From the NCBI GenBank assembly GCA_964479625.1, contig CAYZMS010000023.1:9990-73989 (forward strand): a stretch of DNA of 64,000 bases, written 5' to 3'. Source of the stretch: CAYZMS01 sp964479625. Lineage in GTDB: Bacteria > Bacteroidota > Bacteroidia > Chitinophagales > Saprospiraceae. A model generated the notes under the pieces. It was not told the DNA's origin. It worked only from the letters and a program-made list of their open reading frames with translations, and did not search any database. The translations under genes and the position numbers were made by a program. How positions within the stretch are numbered: the first letter of the stretch is position 1; every line of letters starts with the position of its first letter. Shown here one piece after another: positions 25,213-35,000 of this stretch.

Positions 25213-26292
25213 ATGCGCAAGATCATTCATGTTGATATGGATGCTTTTTTTGCATCGGTGGAGCAACGGGACCAACCCGAGCTTAGGGGGAAGCCTATTG
25301 CCGTTGGAGGAGGAGGCTCTCGCGGGGTGGTAGCTTCAGCTAGTTACGAGGCGCGGACATTTGGGGTAAGATCAGCTATGCCTGGTGCCGTGGCCCTGCG
25401 GTTGTGCCCCGGGCTCATTTTTGTTCGTCATCGATTCGAGGTGTATAAACAGGTGAGCCAACAGATCAAAAGTATATTTTTCGAATATACCGACCTGGTA
25501 GAGCCCCTTTCCCTGGATGAGGCCTTTTTGGATGTTACCACCAATAAAAAAGAGATAGAGTCTGCCATTCGGATCGCTATGGAGATTCGAAAACGCATCC
25601 AGGAGGAGACCCAATTAACGGCTTCTGCAGGGGTGTCTTTTAATAAGTTTTTAGCGAAAATTGCTTCGGATATCAATAAACCCGATGGATTTAAGGTGAT
25701 TCTGCCGGAAGAAGCAGAAGGCTTTTTGGAGCAATTACCGGTGAAGAAATTCCACGGGATCGGAAAGGTTACGGCCGAGCGAATGCATCGAATGGGTATC
25801 TTCACTGGGAGAGATCTTAAGCAATTTGAGGAAAGAGAGTTGTTGCGCCTTTTCGGAAAAGCCGGTCGGCATTTCTTCCGCATGGTCCGTGCACAGGATG
25901 ACCGACCGGTTAAGCCCCTCCGTATTCGAAAGTCTATTGGAGCTGAACGAACCTTCTCCAAGGACCTGCGTACCCTCCATGAAATGAAATTGCAATTGCA
26001 GCCCATTATTAAAAAGGTATATGAAGCCGTAGAGCGGTCTAATAACTTTGGAAGGACCATGACTTTGAAAATGAAACGGCCGGATTTTCAGATCCTTACC
26101 CGAAGCCGGAGTTTTAATGATATGATCCGTGAACGGGAAGTGTTTTTTCGTGTTGCAAATGAGTTGCTGGAAAGCCATTATGAAGAAGCCGGAGCAGTAC
26201 GACTACTCGGGATCTCCATTTCGAACCTTATGAGCGAACAAGAGGGATACGGCAAGCAACTACAATTTGACTTTAACCAGGAAGAATCATAA
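25213..26292 (+). CDS. dinB: DNA polymerase IV (Y family)
   Basis: 359 residues. MRKIIHVDMDAFFASVEQRD (Asp8) and SLDEAFLDVT (Asp102, Glu103) supply the metal-binding carboxylates. ASAGVSFNKFLAKIASDINK and the helix-hairpin GIGKVTAERMHRMGI follow, then the little-finger domain. The end, KQLQFDF, fits a sliding-clamp-binding motif. It does translesion synthesis. 15 nt separate its stop from the HAD gene. Confidence 0.96.
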   Translation: MRKIIHVDMDAFFASVEQRDQPELRGKPIAVGGGGSRGVVASASYEARTFGVRSAMPGAVALRLCPGLIFVRHRFEVYKQVSQQIKSIFFEYTDLVEPLSLDEAFLDVTTNKKEIESAIRIAMEIRKRIQEETQLTASAGVSFNKFLAKIASDINKPDGFKVILPEEAEGFLEQLPVKKFHGIGKVTAERMHRMGIFTGRDLKQFEERELLRLFGKAGRHFFRMVRAQDDRPVKPLRIRKSIGAERTFSKDLRTLHEMKLQLQPIIKKVYEAVERSNNFGRTMTLKMKRPDFQILTRSRSFNDMIREREVFFRVANELLESHYEEAGAVRLLGISISNLMSEQEGYGKQLQFDFNQEES

Positions 26293-26307
26293 AAAATCTG
26301 CAATTTC

Positions 26308-27006
26308 ATGTATCTAGTATTATTTGACGTGGATGGCACTTTGGTGGAGTCGGGGCACCGTGATAGCCGGTGTTTTGCAGATACCTTTGAGGAAATATAT
26401 CAACTTCCTTTTCCCGGCATTGACTGGACCCGATTTCCCCATGTTACCGACGATACTATCTTTCGAACGGCTGTGCGCGAGCTGTTGGGAAGAGAGTTGC
26501 GAGATTCAGAAATGGGCGCTTTCCAGGAAATTTACCTTCAAAAATTAAACCTGGCTCGCCGGGAAGCGCCTGGGCATTTTCGGGAAGTTCCGGGGGCTGT
26601 CAAACTTGTAAATGCCCTGCAGAAACAGAAGGAATATTTGATTGGCATTGCCACCGGTGGCTGGGAAGCCCCGGCTCGTATTAAGCTGAGCCATGTCGGG
26701 ATTCAATGGAAAGAACTTGTATTGCGGGGTGGGGACAACTGCCCCACCAGAGAAGCTATTCTTTCTGCGGCTTTAGAAGCCCTGCAGGCTTGTCATCAAG
26801 CCGTAAAAAAAGCGGTCTATGTTGGAGATGCCCTTTGGGATATTACCACTACCCGAAAAATGGAACTTAATTTTGTTGGCCTACGTTGGAAAGGTGATCT
26901 GGACGTTTTGTATGATGCTGGGGCCCAGGTGGTGCTTCAAAATTTTGAGGATCAGGATCAATTTTTCGAGGCGCTGGAGGCAGCTAGTCCACCTAAAAAC
27001 TTTTAA
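26308..27006 (+). CDS. HAD-superfamily hydrolase, phosphoglycolate phosphatase-like
   Basis: 232 residues. Motif I FDVDGTLVESG (nucleophile Asp7), motif II IGIATGGWE, motif III lysine near KLSHVGIQW, motif IV VYVGDALWDITTTRKM. The helical cap sits between motifs I and II, as in beta-phosphoglucomutase/Gph-like enzymes. Substrate unknown. Probably cotranscribed with dinB. Confidence 0.87.
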   Translation: MYLVLFDVDGTLVESGHRDSRCFADTFEEIYQLPFPGIDWTRFPHVTDDTIFRTAVRELLGRELRDSEMGAFQEIYLQKLNLARREAPGHFREVPGAVKLVNALQKQKEYLIGIATGGWEAPARIKLSHVGIQWKELVLRGGDNCPTREAILSAALEALQACHQAVKKAVYVGDALWDITTTRKMELNFVGLRWKGDLDVLYDAGAQVVLQNFEDQDQFFEALEAASPPKNF

Positions 27007-27082
27007 GGGGGGGCTTTTTAGCCTGTTACTTCCTTGGGATTACACGTCAAATAGCTGCCAGGGAAATTTTGCGCGCTTCAAC

Positions 27083-27114
27083 TTTGCGTTTTTCCCTGAA
27101 AAAAGCTACTTTTG
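27083..27114 (+). promoter_or_regulatory. Promoter of the tRNA-Lys genes
   Basis: TTTG (27083-27086), 20 nt, TACTTTTG (27107-27114), a full match to the Bacteroidota consensus. The first tRNA begins 41 nt later. Confidence 0.7.
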
Positions 27115-27155
27115 CAACGCTTTTTTAGAAAGGGTGTTGATCTTTAATAAATCAT

Positions 27156-27228
27156 GATTCCGTAGCTCAGTTGGTAGAGCACTTGACTTTTAATCAAGGG
27201 GCCCTGGGTTCGAATCCCAGCGGAATCA
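27156..27228 (+). tRNA. tRNA-Lys (anticodon TTT), copy 1
   Basis: Cloverleaf folds by eye: acceptor GATTCCG/CGGAATC, D-arm GCTC...GAGC, anticodon stem CTTGA/TCAAG with loop CTTTTAA (anticodon TTT), T-arm CTGGG TTCGAAT CCCAG, discriminator A. CCA is not encoded. Confidence 0.98.
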
Positions 27229-27315
27229 CTAGTGCTTTTCAAAGTAAAAGAAAATAGCAATTCCGGAAAGTATAAAACGACAATAGCGTTTCCATGCTTT
27301 TTGGAAAACCTCTTC

Positions 27316-27388
27316 GATTCCGTAGCTCAGTTGGTAGAGCACTTGACTTTTAATCAAGGGGCCCTGGGTTCGAATCCCAGCGGAATCA
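27316..27388 (+). tRNA. tRNA-Lys (anticodon TTT), copy 2
   Basis: Identical to copy 1 over all 73 nt and 5 more 3' bases (CTAGT), while the 5' flanks differ. The copies are 87 nt apart, presumably one transcript from the promoter at 27083. A tandem duplication. Confidence 0.98.
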
Positions 27389-27550
27389 CTAGTTTTTGTC
27401 AAATATCAGGGTTGCCCCAAATCAGTTTATGAACCGATAGTCAGGCTTTGCTAGAAATAAGAGGTACACTACTTCAACTGGTTTTATGGGAGCCCAGCGC
27501 TCGCGCTTGACATATCCGCCTTGGGTCAATGAGGAATAGCTAGGGCTTTT

Positions 27551-28864
27551 CTATAGTTTCGGCAATTTTTTGGTAGTCTGTGCACCCAATTCCTTGATCT
27601 TTTCCGCTCTTCCGATGAGGGTGTCTCCTTTCTTTTTCCCGTTTTGAAGTTTGCGCATGGCGTCATGATAGGCGCTATTGGCCTGATCCAGGCGGAAGCC
27701 GATCTCTTGGAGGTTCTCTACAAAGCTGCAGAATTTATCGTAAAGCAAGCCGCTCTGACGGGCGATCTCCAGCACGCCCGATTTTTGTTTTTCCTGTTTC
27801 CAGATGTAGGTGACCGTCCGCATGGTGGCCAAAAGAGTGGAAGTGGAGACCAGGACGATATTGTGATCTAGGGCTTCTGTAAACAACTGTTGATCCTGGC
27901 TGACAGCCAGGGTGAAAGCCGGTTCAATGGGGATGAACAGCAGCAGATAATCCGGACTATTGATCTGATACAATTGTTGATAATTCTTTCGGCTGAGATC
28001 CTTAATGTGGCGTCGCAGGCTTTGCAGGTGATTCCGTAGCAACAACTCCCGATCACTTTCATCTTCCGAGTTGATGAATTGCTCGTAAGCTGTCAGGGAA
28101 ACCTTCGCGTCGATGATCAGGTGTTTGTCTCCGGGGAGGTTAATGATAAAGTCTGGCCGTTTTTGGCGGCCGTTCTCATCTGCGAAACTGTTTTGTACCC
28201 GGTAGTGGATCCCTTTTTCCAGGCCAGCCTTCTGAAGGAGCGTTTCAAGCTGGACTTCTCCCCAGTCGCCTTGTGTTTTTTGGTCACCGGTAAGGGCCCG
28301 AGCAAGGTTGGCGGCATCCTGGCTGAGCTGATTATTGAGTAGTCGGAGGTGTTCGATCTCTTTTTTGAGGGATATGCGGTCGCGGGTTTCTTCGAGGAAG
28401 CGTTTTTCTATGCCGGACTCAAAGTTGCGAATGCGTTCTTTAAGGGGTGCCAGGAGGTGAGTCAATTGGTTGGCACTTTGTGAGCTGAACGTTTGGCTTT
28501 TTTCTTCGAATAGGCGGTTGGCGAGTTGTTCGAATTCCAGGCGGGCATTTTTTTGAAGTTGTTCGATCTCCTTAGTTTGGTTTCGAAGTCGATCGTCCAG
28601 GTGGAGGAGGGTTTGGTCTTTGCTGGAGAGGGCCTGGGTTAGCGCCCGGATCTCTTCTTCCTTCTCTCTAAGGTCTTCGACCAGGATATCCGTACGGTGC
28701 TGAAGGCTGTCATGGATGGCTTTAAGCACATATTCCTTTTCGAGCTGAGATTTTGAAACAAATTGCTGCTGCCGGGAAAGGCGCAGATACAACCACATGA
28801 ACAATCCACCCAGGATAAGGCCGGTGAGAAGAAACAAAAGACCGAGTATTTGTGGGTCGTTCAT
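27551..28864 (-). CDS. rmuC: DNA recombination protein RmuC
   Basis: 437 residues from MNDPQILGLLFLLTGLILGG, an N-terminal membrane anchor; the frame continues 52 codons upstream without support. A long coiled coil, about 35-200 (EDLREKEEEIRALTQALSSK, RISLKKEIEHLRLLNNQLSQ), precedes the nuclease-like RmuC core: GDWGEVQLETLLQKAGL, RPDFIINLPGDKHLIIDAKV, DYLLLFIPIEPAFTLAV. The IIDAKVS stretch carries the catalytic-type Asp/Lys. It limits inversion at repeats in E. coli. Confidence 0.92.
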   Translation of the reverse strand: MNDPQILGLLFLLTGLILGGLFMWLYLRLSRQQQFVSKSQLEKEYVLKAIHDSLQHRTDILVEDLREKEEEIRALTQALSSKDQTLLHLDDRLRNQTKEIEQLQKNARLEFEQLANRLFEEKSQTFSSQSANQLTHLLAPLKERIRNFESGIEKRFLEETRDRISLKKEIEHLRLLNNQLSQDAANLARALTGDQKTQGDWGEVQLETLLQKAGLEKGIHYRVQNSFADENGRQKRPDFIINLPGDKHLIIDAKVSLTAYEQFINSEDESDRELLLRNHLQSLRRHIKDLSRKNYQQLYQINSPDYLLLFIPIEPAFTLAVSQDQQLFTEALDHNIVLVSTSTLLATMRTVTYIWKQEKQKSGVLEIARQSGLLYDKFCSFVENLQEIGFRLDQANSAYHDAMRKLQNGKKKGDTLIGRAEKIKELGAQTTKKLPKL

Positions 28865-28967
28865 CGAAAATGTTTGAAGGAAGGGTTGTTTTTTGGATTG
28901 AAGGTTGAAATTATCTGTTTTTTTGGAGAGTACAAAATTAATGTAGTTGGAAGGTGGGTGAATGGGT

Positions 28968-29028
28968 GGTACTAGGTGCCTTGCACTTATAGGTGCCTGG
29001 CACCTATAAGTGCAAGGCACCTAGTACC
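28968..29028. repeat. 61-bp near-perfect palindrome (copy 1 of a repeat)
   Basis: Two 30-nt arms (28968-28997 and 28999-29028) are exact reverse complements around one T. Each arm carries GGTGCCTTGCACTTATAGG. It lies 54 nt after the proC stop and 103 nt before rmuC, so it could end proC transcription as RNA. It shares its core with the palindrome at 62658. Confidence 0.9.
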
Positions 29029-29082
29029 AATAAAAATTAAAAGAACCAAATTTTGAGTTATATTTAACAAAACACTCCCGTT

Positions 29083-29892
29083 TCACTTACCCTCCCTCCC
29101 CAATGCTTTAGCCCTGCTCAGGGCTGCCTTGGCACCATTTATGATATCTTTCTGTACTTCCGTCTTCAGAAAAGAGGCCATGGCAGCTTCCGTGGTCCCA
29201 CCCTTGGAGGAAACCCTTTTGATCCACTCTTCGCAACTTAGGTCGCTGGCCTTGTACAATGCAATCGCTCCCTGGAAGGTCTGGCTGACCAGCAGCTCCG
29301 CCTGGCTTTGTGGAAACCCCATCTCACGGGCCGCTCGGGTTAGAGCATCCATAAAATACCAGACATAAGCCGGGCCGCTGCCCGAAATGGCCGTTGAAGC
29401 ATCAATGGCAGCCTCCTTTTCTACATAAATCGATTTACCAGTTGTATTGAGGAGATTTTGGACCATGACCAGTTCAATCCTGGTTACCTGCTCGGAGGAG
29501 GTGTAGACGGTCATTCCCTGCCCGATCTGGGCAGGTAAATTGGGCATGGCTCTTATTACCTTCGTTGCCCCAAGACCCCGGGAAATAGTGACGATCTTAA
29601 CACCTGCCATGATCGAAAGAACGACCTGCTGGGCATCCATTTGTTGTCGAAGTTGACCGAATAAAACGGATGAATCCTGCGGTTTTACCGCCAGGATGAC
29701 CAGATCCGCCTTTGGAAGACATTCTTCCGGACGGTTAAAAATCTGTCCCAGTTGACGCTTTTCCAGCTCAATCGCTCTTTCACCTGATTTTTCCAGGATC
29801 ATTAGTTGATCGGTGGTGACAATATGCGCTCTCAAAAAACTCTGTGCATAGGTGAGGCCCATATTGCCTCCGCCAATGATAAGTATGTTCAT
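29083..29892 (-). CDS. proC: Pyrroline-5-carboxylate reductase
   Basis: 269 residues; last step of proline synthesis. NAD(P)-binding MNILIIGGGNMGLTYAQSFL, then VILAVKPQD, VIRAMPNLPAQIGQGMTVYT, the signature AAIDASTAISGSGPAYVWYF and SKGGTTEAAM. Full length. Standing alone, with the palindrome downstream. Confidence 0.95.
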   Translation of the reverse strand: MNILIIGGGNMGLTYAQSFLRAHIVTTDQLMILEKSGERAIELEKRQLGQIFNRPEECLPKADLVILAVKPQDSSVLFGQLRQQMDAQQVVLSIMAGVKIVTISRGLGATKVIRAMPNLPAQIGQGMTVYTSSEQVTRIELVMVQNLLNTTGKSIYVEKEAAIDASTAISGSGPAYVWYFMDALTRAAREMGFPQSQAELLVSQTFQGAIALYKASDLSCEEWIKRVSSKGGTTEAAMASFLKTEVQKDIINGAKAALSRAKALGREGK

Positions 29893-30051
29893 GCTGTATA
29901 AAGTTGCTGGTTTTATAGTTTACCGGGCAATAGCCAGATTTATTGACAGTCAAGTTAGACAAAACTCAAAACCCCAAACCCAAATCCCAAAACCTACTTC
30001 GCCCTTCTTACGAAATCCACAAAAGGGCTGTCTAAAAAAAGAATAAAAAAG

Positions 30052-30082
30052 TTGAAACATTCAATGTATATACATATATTTG
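30052..30082 (+). promoter_or_regulatory. Promoter and palindromic operator of the MarR gene
   Basis: TTG (30052-30054), 20 nt, TATATTTG (30075-30082). The spacer holds the 12-bp perfect palindrome ATGTATATACAT (30064-30075), touching the -7 element. The ATG at 30089 is only 7 nt past the -7 element, so the transcript should be nearly or wholly leaderless. Confidence 0.65.
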
Positions 30083-30088
30083 CGTTGT

Positions 30089-30541
30089 ATGAAAATTGAA
30101 GACGAAATACAACAAACCGTTTTTCGGTCGGAGCATCATAAGATGCACATAAATATCTTATTTACTGCCTCCTGGTTAAACGCCAGGGTTGGGCAGTTAC
30201 TAAGAAATTATAACCTCTCGGTCCAGCAGTTTAATATACTTCGGATTTTACGAGGCCTGGGAGATGAACCCGCCAGTGTGAAGTTGCTAACGGATCGCAT
30301 GATCGACAAAATGTCCAATGCCTCCCGCCTCGTGGAAAAGCTTAAGCAAAAAGACCTGGTGGAGCGAAGAGAATGTGCCCACGACCGAAGGCAAGTGGAG
30401 ATTTTCATAACTGCTGAGGGAAAGGACCTGGTAGGCAAGGCTTCCGATGAACTGAATTCCTTTATGGATACAGAATTGCAGGCATTGACAGAAGGGGAGG
30501 CTGCTATCCTAAATGAATTTCTTGATCGATTACGCAAATGA
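30089..30541 (+). CDS. MarR-family transcription regulator
   Basis: 150 residues from ATG at 30089; an upstream TTG in frame (30080) falls inside the promoter's -7 element and is rejected. Winged-helix features: NYNLSVQQFNILRILRGLGD, LLTDRMIDKMSNASRLVEKL, and wing ECAHDRRQVEIFITAEG. It is followed by the YceI gene, a common pairing in Bacteroidota. Predicted to bind TGTATA-type palindromes found upstream of both genes. Confidence 0.9.
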   Translation: MKIEDEIQQTVFRSEHHKMHINILFTASWLNARVGQLLRNYNLSVQQFNILRILRGLGDEPASVKLLTDRMIDKMSNASRLVEKLKQKDLVERRECAHDRRQVEIFITAEGKDLVGKASDELNSFMDTELQALTEGEAAILNEFLDRLRK

Positions 30542-30584
30542 TCTGAGAATGCCTTTTGTCCATGTTAAACTTATTTTAATTTAG

Positions 30585-30594
30585 GTGTATACAC
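30585..30594. promoter_or_regulatory. Palindrome upstream of the YceI gene, candidate MarR site
   Basis: GTGTATACAC within AGGTGTATACACAT, a perfect 10-bp palindrome. It shares the TGTATA/TATACA core with the one upstream of the MarR gene. Confidence 0.45.
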
Positions 30595-30709
30595 ATTAAT
30601 TGTTTAAACTAAAATGCTTGCGGTTTGTTTCATGACCAGATTGAAAGAATGTCTTAGACTTTCAAAAGAAACACCCGACTATTTTTTAACCAATCAAATT
30701 TTAAAAACA

Positions 30710-31297
30710 ATGACACGCTTTTTTGCAGCATTACCGCTTTTGGCTTTGTTCGCTTTCAACACAAACCCTGTTACTGAGGTAGAAGTACTGAAAGTGAACA
30801 CTGAAGAGAGCTTTATCGAATGGAAAGCTCGTAAGGTGACAGGCTCTCACAACGGCAAGATCACGTTGAAGGAGGGTTCTTTAGAAATGGAAAACGGTGA
30901 ATTGACCGGTGGATCTTTCGTAATCGATATGACCACTATTGCTGTTGAAGATCTGCAGGGCAACTCCAAGGCTAAACTAGAAGGCCATTTGAACTCTGCT
31001 GATTTCTTTGATACCGCTAACCACCCTACTGCTACTTTCGAAATTACAGAGGTGGAAGGTTCTAATGGAGAATATAATATTACCGGAGACCTGACCATTA
31101 AGGGAAATACGAACCCGGTTTCTTTCATTGCTACCATCAACAAGTTGGACGATAAGAATATGGCCTTTGCAAGCATTACCGTTGATCGTTCCAAGTATGA
31201 TGTACGCTATGGCTCTACCAGCTTCTTTGATAACCTAGGAGATAAGGCTATCTATAACAACTTTAACCTGGACGTCACGCTGGTAGCGAACAAATAA
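30710..31297 (+). CDS. YceI family periplasmic protein
   Basis: 195 residues from MTRFFAALPLLALFAFNT, a signal peptide; 32 further upstream codons lack one. ATG is preceded by AAAAACA. Lipocalin-like YceI fold: ESFIEWKARKVTGSHNGKIT, GSFVIDMTTIAVEDLQG, HLNSADFFDTANHPTATFEI, GDLTIKGNTNPVSFIATI. The family binds polyisoprenoid or similar lipids. Likely repressed by the MarR protein upstream. Confidence 0.92.
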   Translation: MTRFFAALPLLALFAFNTNPVTEVEVLKVNTEESFIEWKARKVTGSHNGKITLKEGSLEMENGELTGGSFVIDMTTIAVEDLQGNSKAKLEGHLNSADFFDTANHPTATFEITEVEGSNGEYNITGDLTIKGNTNPVSFIATINKLDDKNMAFASITVDRSKYDVRYGSTSFFDNLGDKAIYNNFNLDVTLVANK

Positions 31298-31362
31298 TTA
31301 GTGGAAACTGCCTCTATTCAGAAGCAAGTTTTTTAAAAAGCTTAAGTAAGAATTGTTTACTG

Positions 31363-31400
31363 AAAAAGGGGGCCGGGCAAATAGCCGGTTCCCTTTTTTT
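31363..31400. terminator. Terminator between convergent YceI and folK genes
   Basis: AAAAAGGGGGCCGG (31363-) pairs with CCGGTTCCCTTTTTTT using two G-U pairs. The T-run touches the folK stop at 31399, so it may serve both directions. Confidence 0.75.
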
Positions 31401-31902
31401 ACTGCATTCTGTGCACTTTCAGAGGGTCAGGCGAGTTTTCGTATAATTCCAAAATGGTTTTTTCATGCACTGGGTGCTGAAAATCCGGAGCAATCTCTGC
31501 AAGGGGAGCCAATACAAAATTACGTTCTGCAATATAAGGGTGGGGGAGGGTGAGTTTAGGGGTTTGAAGCAGGATTTCTCCGTAAAAAAGCAGGTCAATA
31601 TCGATTATTCTTTCTCTCCATTTTACCACGCGCTTACGCCCCATTGCCTGTTCAATATCCAATAAAGTTTCCAGCACCTCCAGTGGAGGGGTACTGGTTT
31701 CGACTTGTAAGACCTGATTGAGGAATGCTGGTTGATCCTGGACTCCCCAGGCTTCGGTAACGTATACGGCCGAACAAGCTTTGACCGGTCCCAGTCTTTC
31801 CATGCAAGCCTCCATTGCAGTTTGTAAATTGGCCCTCCGGTCCCCGAGATTGGAGCCGGTCCCAATGAAAACTTCTTGCGCTATACTAAAGCCAGGTTCC
31901 AT
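31399..31902 (-). CDS. folK: 2-amino-4-hydroxy-6-hydroxymethyldihydropteridine pyrophosphokinase
   Basis: 167 residues; a folate-pathway enzyme that pyrophosphorylates hydroxymethyl-dihydropterin. FIGTGSNLGDRRANL, AFLNQVLQVET, LLDIEQAMGRKRVVKWRERI and DIDLLFYGE (metal-binding Asp pair), then LPHPYIAERNFVLAPLAEIA. Full length, no folB or folP neighbour. Confidence 0.95.
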   Translation of the reverse strand: MEPGFSIAQEVFIGTGSNLGDRRANLQTAMEACMERLGPVKACSAVYVTEAWGVQDQPAFLNQVLQVETSTPPLEVLETLLDIEQAMGRKRVVKWRERIIDIDLLFYGEILLQTPKLTLPHPYIAERNFVLAPLAEIAPDFQHPVHEKTILELYENSPDPLKVHRMQ

Positions 31903-32082
31903 ATTTTGGAAAAGGTAGATAAAACTTTTCTATATTTATCATGGGCAACTAAAAGGTTATCTTAGCTATTGAATTCCGGTCGTGATGGAATAGGCAATTT
32001 TGCCCGGATCTGTAGACTATCGACATCTAAAGATAGTTCACTTTCCTTGGTCACAAAACCGATTTTCTAATCAAAAGTCTTC

Positions 32083-35000
32083 ATGGGACGCTATCGCTTA
32101 GCTTTTATACTGCTTTTTGGCGGAGTAGTAGCCGCTTTTGCCCAGCCGGTAAATGATGATTGTTCGAGTGCCTTTGATTTAGGAAGGATACCGGCCTGTG
32201 ATTTTACAGTTTATTCGAATATCGATGCCAGCCCCGGGCAGGATCCTCCGGCCTGTTTTAACGGCGAACAGGCCAGGCGGGATGTTTGGTTTTCCTTCAC
32301 CAGCCCGGCCGAGGGGGGCGTTTTCGAAGTCTTTATCCGGGCTACCTCCAATGGGCCTGCCGAAAAGGGAATTTCTAATATTCAGGCCGCACTTTACCGG
32401 GGCGATTGTTCCGACCTGGGGCAAATTGTCTGCTTGCAGGGAGAAAACGGGACCCAAAACCTTCGTCTCCGTACTCCCGAATTAAGCCCTCAATCCCTTT
32501 ACTTTCTTAGAATTGACGATTATGCAGCGGACGCCCAGGGAAATGCTGGGGATTTTCAGGTCTGCATACTCCCCGCACAGGAAAATTTTATCATGGGGCG
32601 GGATAGCTTTTCGAATTCCTGTACCGGGACCTTGTTCGACTCAGGGGGGCCTAACGAGGATTACAGCAGTTTGGAAAACGAAGTATTTACCATTTGCCCG
32701 GAAGCCCCCCACGCCTGTATTGCTGTCGAAATGACTTTTTACGATATCGAACCGGAAATTCCATTTTTTGATGGAGATGTCCTTCGTTTTTTTGCGGGAG
32801 CTGATATCACTGCTCCACTGATCCATGAGGTCCGTGGTTTTGGAGGGCAAGGGGGCACTACTTACGAGGTAGAAGTCAATAGTGATTGTCTTACCCTTGC
32901 GTTCAGGTCTGATGCGCTGGATAATTTTCCGGGCTTTGAGTTGAATTGGACCTGCAGCCCCGACATTTGTGAGGGGAAAAGTATTATCAGTCCAGAGGTG
33001 ATCCCCCAATTACCGTTCACCCAAACCAGGGTAAGTACTTGCACTGCCGGAGCGACCTTCCGGGAAAACAGCTGTTTCAATTCCGACTTTTTGAATGGGC
33101 CGGAATATGTCTATGCCTGGGACGCACCCGGTGGTCAATGTATTGAAGTGCTGGTCGAAGGAGCAGATATGGGAGTAGCTGTTTTCGATGGACCTCCACA
33201 GGCACCTGGTACAAATTGCGTTGCTCAATCCAGTACCGGTCATATTCGTTCTGCCGATACCCGTCAGGCCGGGCGGTATTTTATTGTAACGGCGCGGGAA
33301 TACGGTTGTACCACCTTTGATATTAATGTCCGGGAGGTGGATTGCATACCTCCTCCCACCCTGGAAAATGCCCTTTGCAACCCTTTGAATGGCTGTACCA
33401 TGCCTACCTTGCTTTCTTTTGAGGACGGCCGGGAGGATATCCCCATGGACCCGGAGCGCAATGCCGGCTGCTGGCTGAATTTTGGCAAGGAACCAGATTA
33501 CCTGTGGTTTTCGATAGAGGTACAGGCAGAGGGGGATCTAGGGTTTATTCTTGAAAGTTTTGATCAACCTTCTGATATCGATTATAACGTTTGGGGACCC
33601 TTTAGCCGGGAAGCCGTTTGCGAAGACCCCGAAAGTGTCCAGCGGTTTATTCGAAATAACCAGCCTATTCGGTCCTCTTATTCCGGTGGACCCGAGCCTA
33701 CCGGCCTGGTTCGAACGCATCCACAATTCCAATATGCCATCACCGATACCTTTGACTGTGGAGGAAGTCCGGGAGCAATTGGTGATAATTTCACAAGGGT
33801 GATCGAAGCAAAACAGGGAGAAGTTTACCTGGTGTTGTTGAATGATTTTGGAGATGATATCCTGGATGGGACCATACAGATCGACTGGTCCCCTTCATCC
33901 CCGGATGTCCTCGAAGCTGTTCTTCCAGAACCCCTCTGGCAAGACAGTTTTGTATGTCCGGGTGATGCTATCCAATTGGAATTAACAGGAGGTTCCAATG
34001 CTGCCCAATGGTTAAATTCCGACGGGAGTCTATCCTGTACCAACTGCCCATCCCCTGTAGCCCGGCCTTTGGAAAGGACCACCTACCAGGTTGCAGTCGG
34101 AAATCAATGTGTACAGGATACACTGAATATCACGGTATATGTGCTTGGTCTTAATGAACAGGAAGACATCCAGTTATGTCAAAATGGATCGTCGCCCTTG
34201 AATGTGGGACCAGCGCTACCTGGATTGACTTACGAATGGGAGGTGCCCCCGGGCTTGCAACTGAGTTGTACCGATTGTCCGGACCCCATCCTGACCGGAA
34301 ATACCCCTGGGGCGTATACTTTAACCGCACGGCAGATCAGTAAGGATTGCAGTTTTGAAATAGAGGTCAGTGTCGAAATCCTTCCCGAATCCGCTCCCGA
34401 ATACCGAATTACAGAAAACAGCGGCATTTGCTTAGGGGACCAGCTTCGAATTGGAGGCGCTGCGGTTCCTGGTGTTTCATATAACTGGAGTTCAAGGCCT
34501 TCCGGATTCTCCAGTCAGCTACCGAATCCATCAGTAAGCCCGGTGGAAACAACCACTTATTTTCTGGAGGTGACCAATGGCCTTTGCCCGCTATCGGTCT
34601 TCGATAGTGTTCGCATTGAAGTATTCGCTGAACCTGTTATTTCCATGGCTGGGGACACAACTCTTTGCGAAGGAGAGACTTATCTGCTGGCCACTCACGA
34701 AGAAGAACCGGGTGTACGCTATTTCTGGCAGGGGCCTGATCTGCCGCAGGGTAGTACGGAATCGAATCCGGTGGTAACCGTCAGGCAACCAGGGGCCTAT
34801 GTATTGACCGCCGCCAGGGGAGATTGTAGTGTCCAGGGGACCGTATCGGTAGGGGTTCGCCCTTTCAACCTTGAACTCAATACCCGGGATACCGCTTTAT
34901 GTCGGGGTACTACTCTTGCCTTACAGGCGGTCATTTCTCCAGAAGATGCCCTCATTGATTGGTCGAATGAGCAAGGTGAGATCCTCAAGACTTCTACTGA

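Noticed and set aside
27232..27432. 66-residue frame with SVAQLVEHLTFNQGALGSNP
   Set aside because: Translation across the second tRNA-Lys; also a known artefact.
30080..30088. TTG start for the MarR protein
   Set aside because: Lies in the -7 promoter element; the ATG at 30089 is preferred.
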